From Nocardia testacea NBRC 100365 (GTDB lineage Bacteria > Actinomycetota > Actinomycetes > Mycobacteriales > Mycobacteriaceae), in assembly GCF_000308775.1 (NCBI RefSeq), contig NZ_BAGJ01000011.1, forward strand, positions 1 through 64,000: a stretch of 64,000 nucleotides of DNA. The letters are read 5' to 3'. Below, piece by piece: positions 63,671 through 64,000 of this stretch. Each line of letters opens with the position of its first letter. The stretch's first letter is position 1. The notes under the pieces are model-generated. The model did not search any database, was not told the DNA's origin, and saw nothing but the letters and a program-made list of their open reading frames with translations. The position numbers and the translations under genes are program-made.

Positions 63671-64000
63671 GTGAGCAACCCGAACATCTCGTCATCCGGC
63701 GGCTCCGCGGGCGTTGTTCCCGCGGGGCGATCCAGCCGCTCTGTGGAGGTCGACGACGTCCCCGAGCAGATGCGGATCCGCCGGGAGAAGCGGGAGCGGC
63801 TGCTCGGGTCGGGCGGGGAGGCCTATCCCGTTTCGGTGCCGCGCACCCATAGCCTGGCCGGAATCCGCGCCGCCTATCCGGATCTCGCGGCCGATACCGC
63901 GACCGGCCGGCTCGTCGGTGTGGCCGGCCGGGTCATCTTCATGCGGAATACCGGCAAATTGTGCTTCGCTCAGCTACAGGAGGGCGACGGCACCACATTG
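63671..64000 (+). CDS. lysS: Lysyl-tRNA synthetase, N-terminal part (partial)
   Basis: 110 codons to the window end. Class II LysRS start: a Ser/Gly-rich N terminus, then [40 protein letters not shown] and the OB-fold strand [23 protein letters not shown] 63671 is the start; no strong ribosome binding site is seen. It is orthologous by position to Rv3598c. Confidence 0.93.
   Translation, partial: MSNPNISSSGGSAGVVPAGRSSRSVEVDDVPEQMRIRREKRERLLGSGGEAYPVSVPRTHSLAGIRAAYPDLAADTATGRLVGVAGRVIFMRNTGKLCFAQLQEGDGTTL

Overview
The window is a high-G+C actinobacterial chromosome segment, most likely from Nocardia or a close relative. Three blocks keep the gene order of the Mycobacterium tuberculosis region Rv3660c to Rv3598c: the Tad pilus locus, helicase, cspA, topA and holB (bases 1-13347); ppa, dacB, the DUF2342 protein, tilS and hpt (38989-43866); and ftsH, folE-folP-folB-folK, panC, panD, coaX and lysS (51918-64000). 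There are no PE/PPE genes, and the Rv3645-type adenylate cyclase is not between topA and holB.

Left part. Bases 1-4113 hold a compact tight-adherence (Tad/Flp) pilus operon, mostly with overlapping stop and start codons. A short A+T-rich patch then separates it from an MrfA/YprA-type helicase on the other strand. After cspA comes a 1-kb stretch with no convincing gene, then topA, a DinB-like protein and holB.

Accessory island. A tRNA-Thr(CGU) at 13405 is the likely integration site of a decayed element. Next to it lie a frameshifted tyrosine integrase, two broken membrane-protein genes, an XRE regulator divergent from a small two-gene unit, a probable polymorphic-toxin/immunity pair, and a second, intact integrase. 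A 5'-truncated kinase-like gene abuts a perfect 12-bp inverted repeat at the far end (about 20354).

Middle part. Bases 20395-30945 carry metabolic and stress genes. These include a probable copper-responsive locus (CopZ-like protein, two MFS transporters, a protein with a His-rich repeat, and two CsoR-like palindromes) and a TetR-controlled pair of membrane proteins. A Pls/PosA-type nonribosomal peptide synthetase-like protein is translationally coupled to an M1 metallopeptidase (30930-36253). A nested palindromic element of about 340 bp lies at 38419-38757.

Right part. After ppa-dacB-DUF2342-tilS-hpt come an SDR/aldehyde dehydrogenase operon, an Rrf2 regulator divergent from an NAD(P)-binding reductase, and the ftsH-folate-pantothenate block. 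The most interesting regulatory signal is at 62297-62396, ahead of a cysteine dioxygenase-like gene and a rhodanese gene. A -10-like hexamer sits 6 bases before a GTG that would open a leaderless 13-residue ORF ending Glu-Cys-Cys-Arg-Gly. Four alternating complementary segments follow and end in a six-T run: the layout of a classical leader-peptide attenuator with cysteine as the likely signal.
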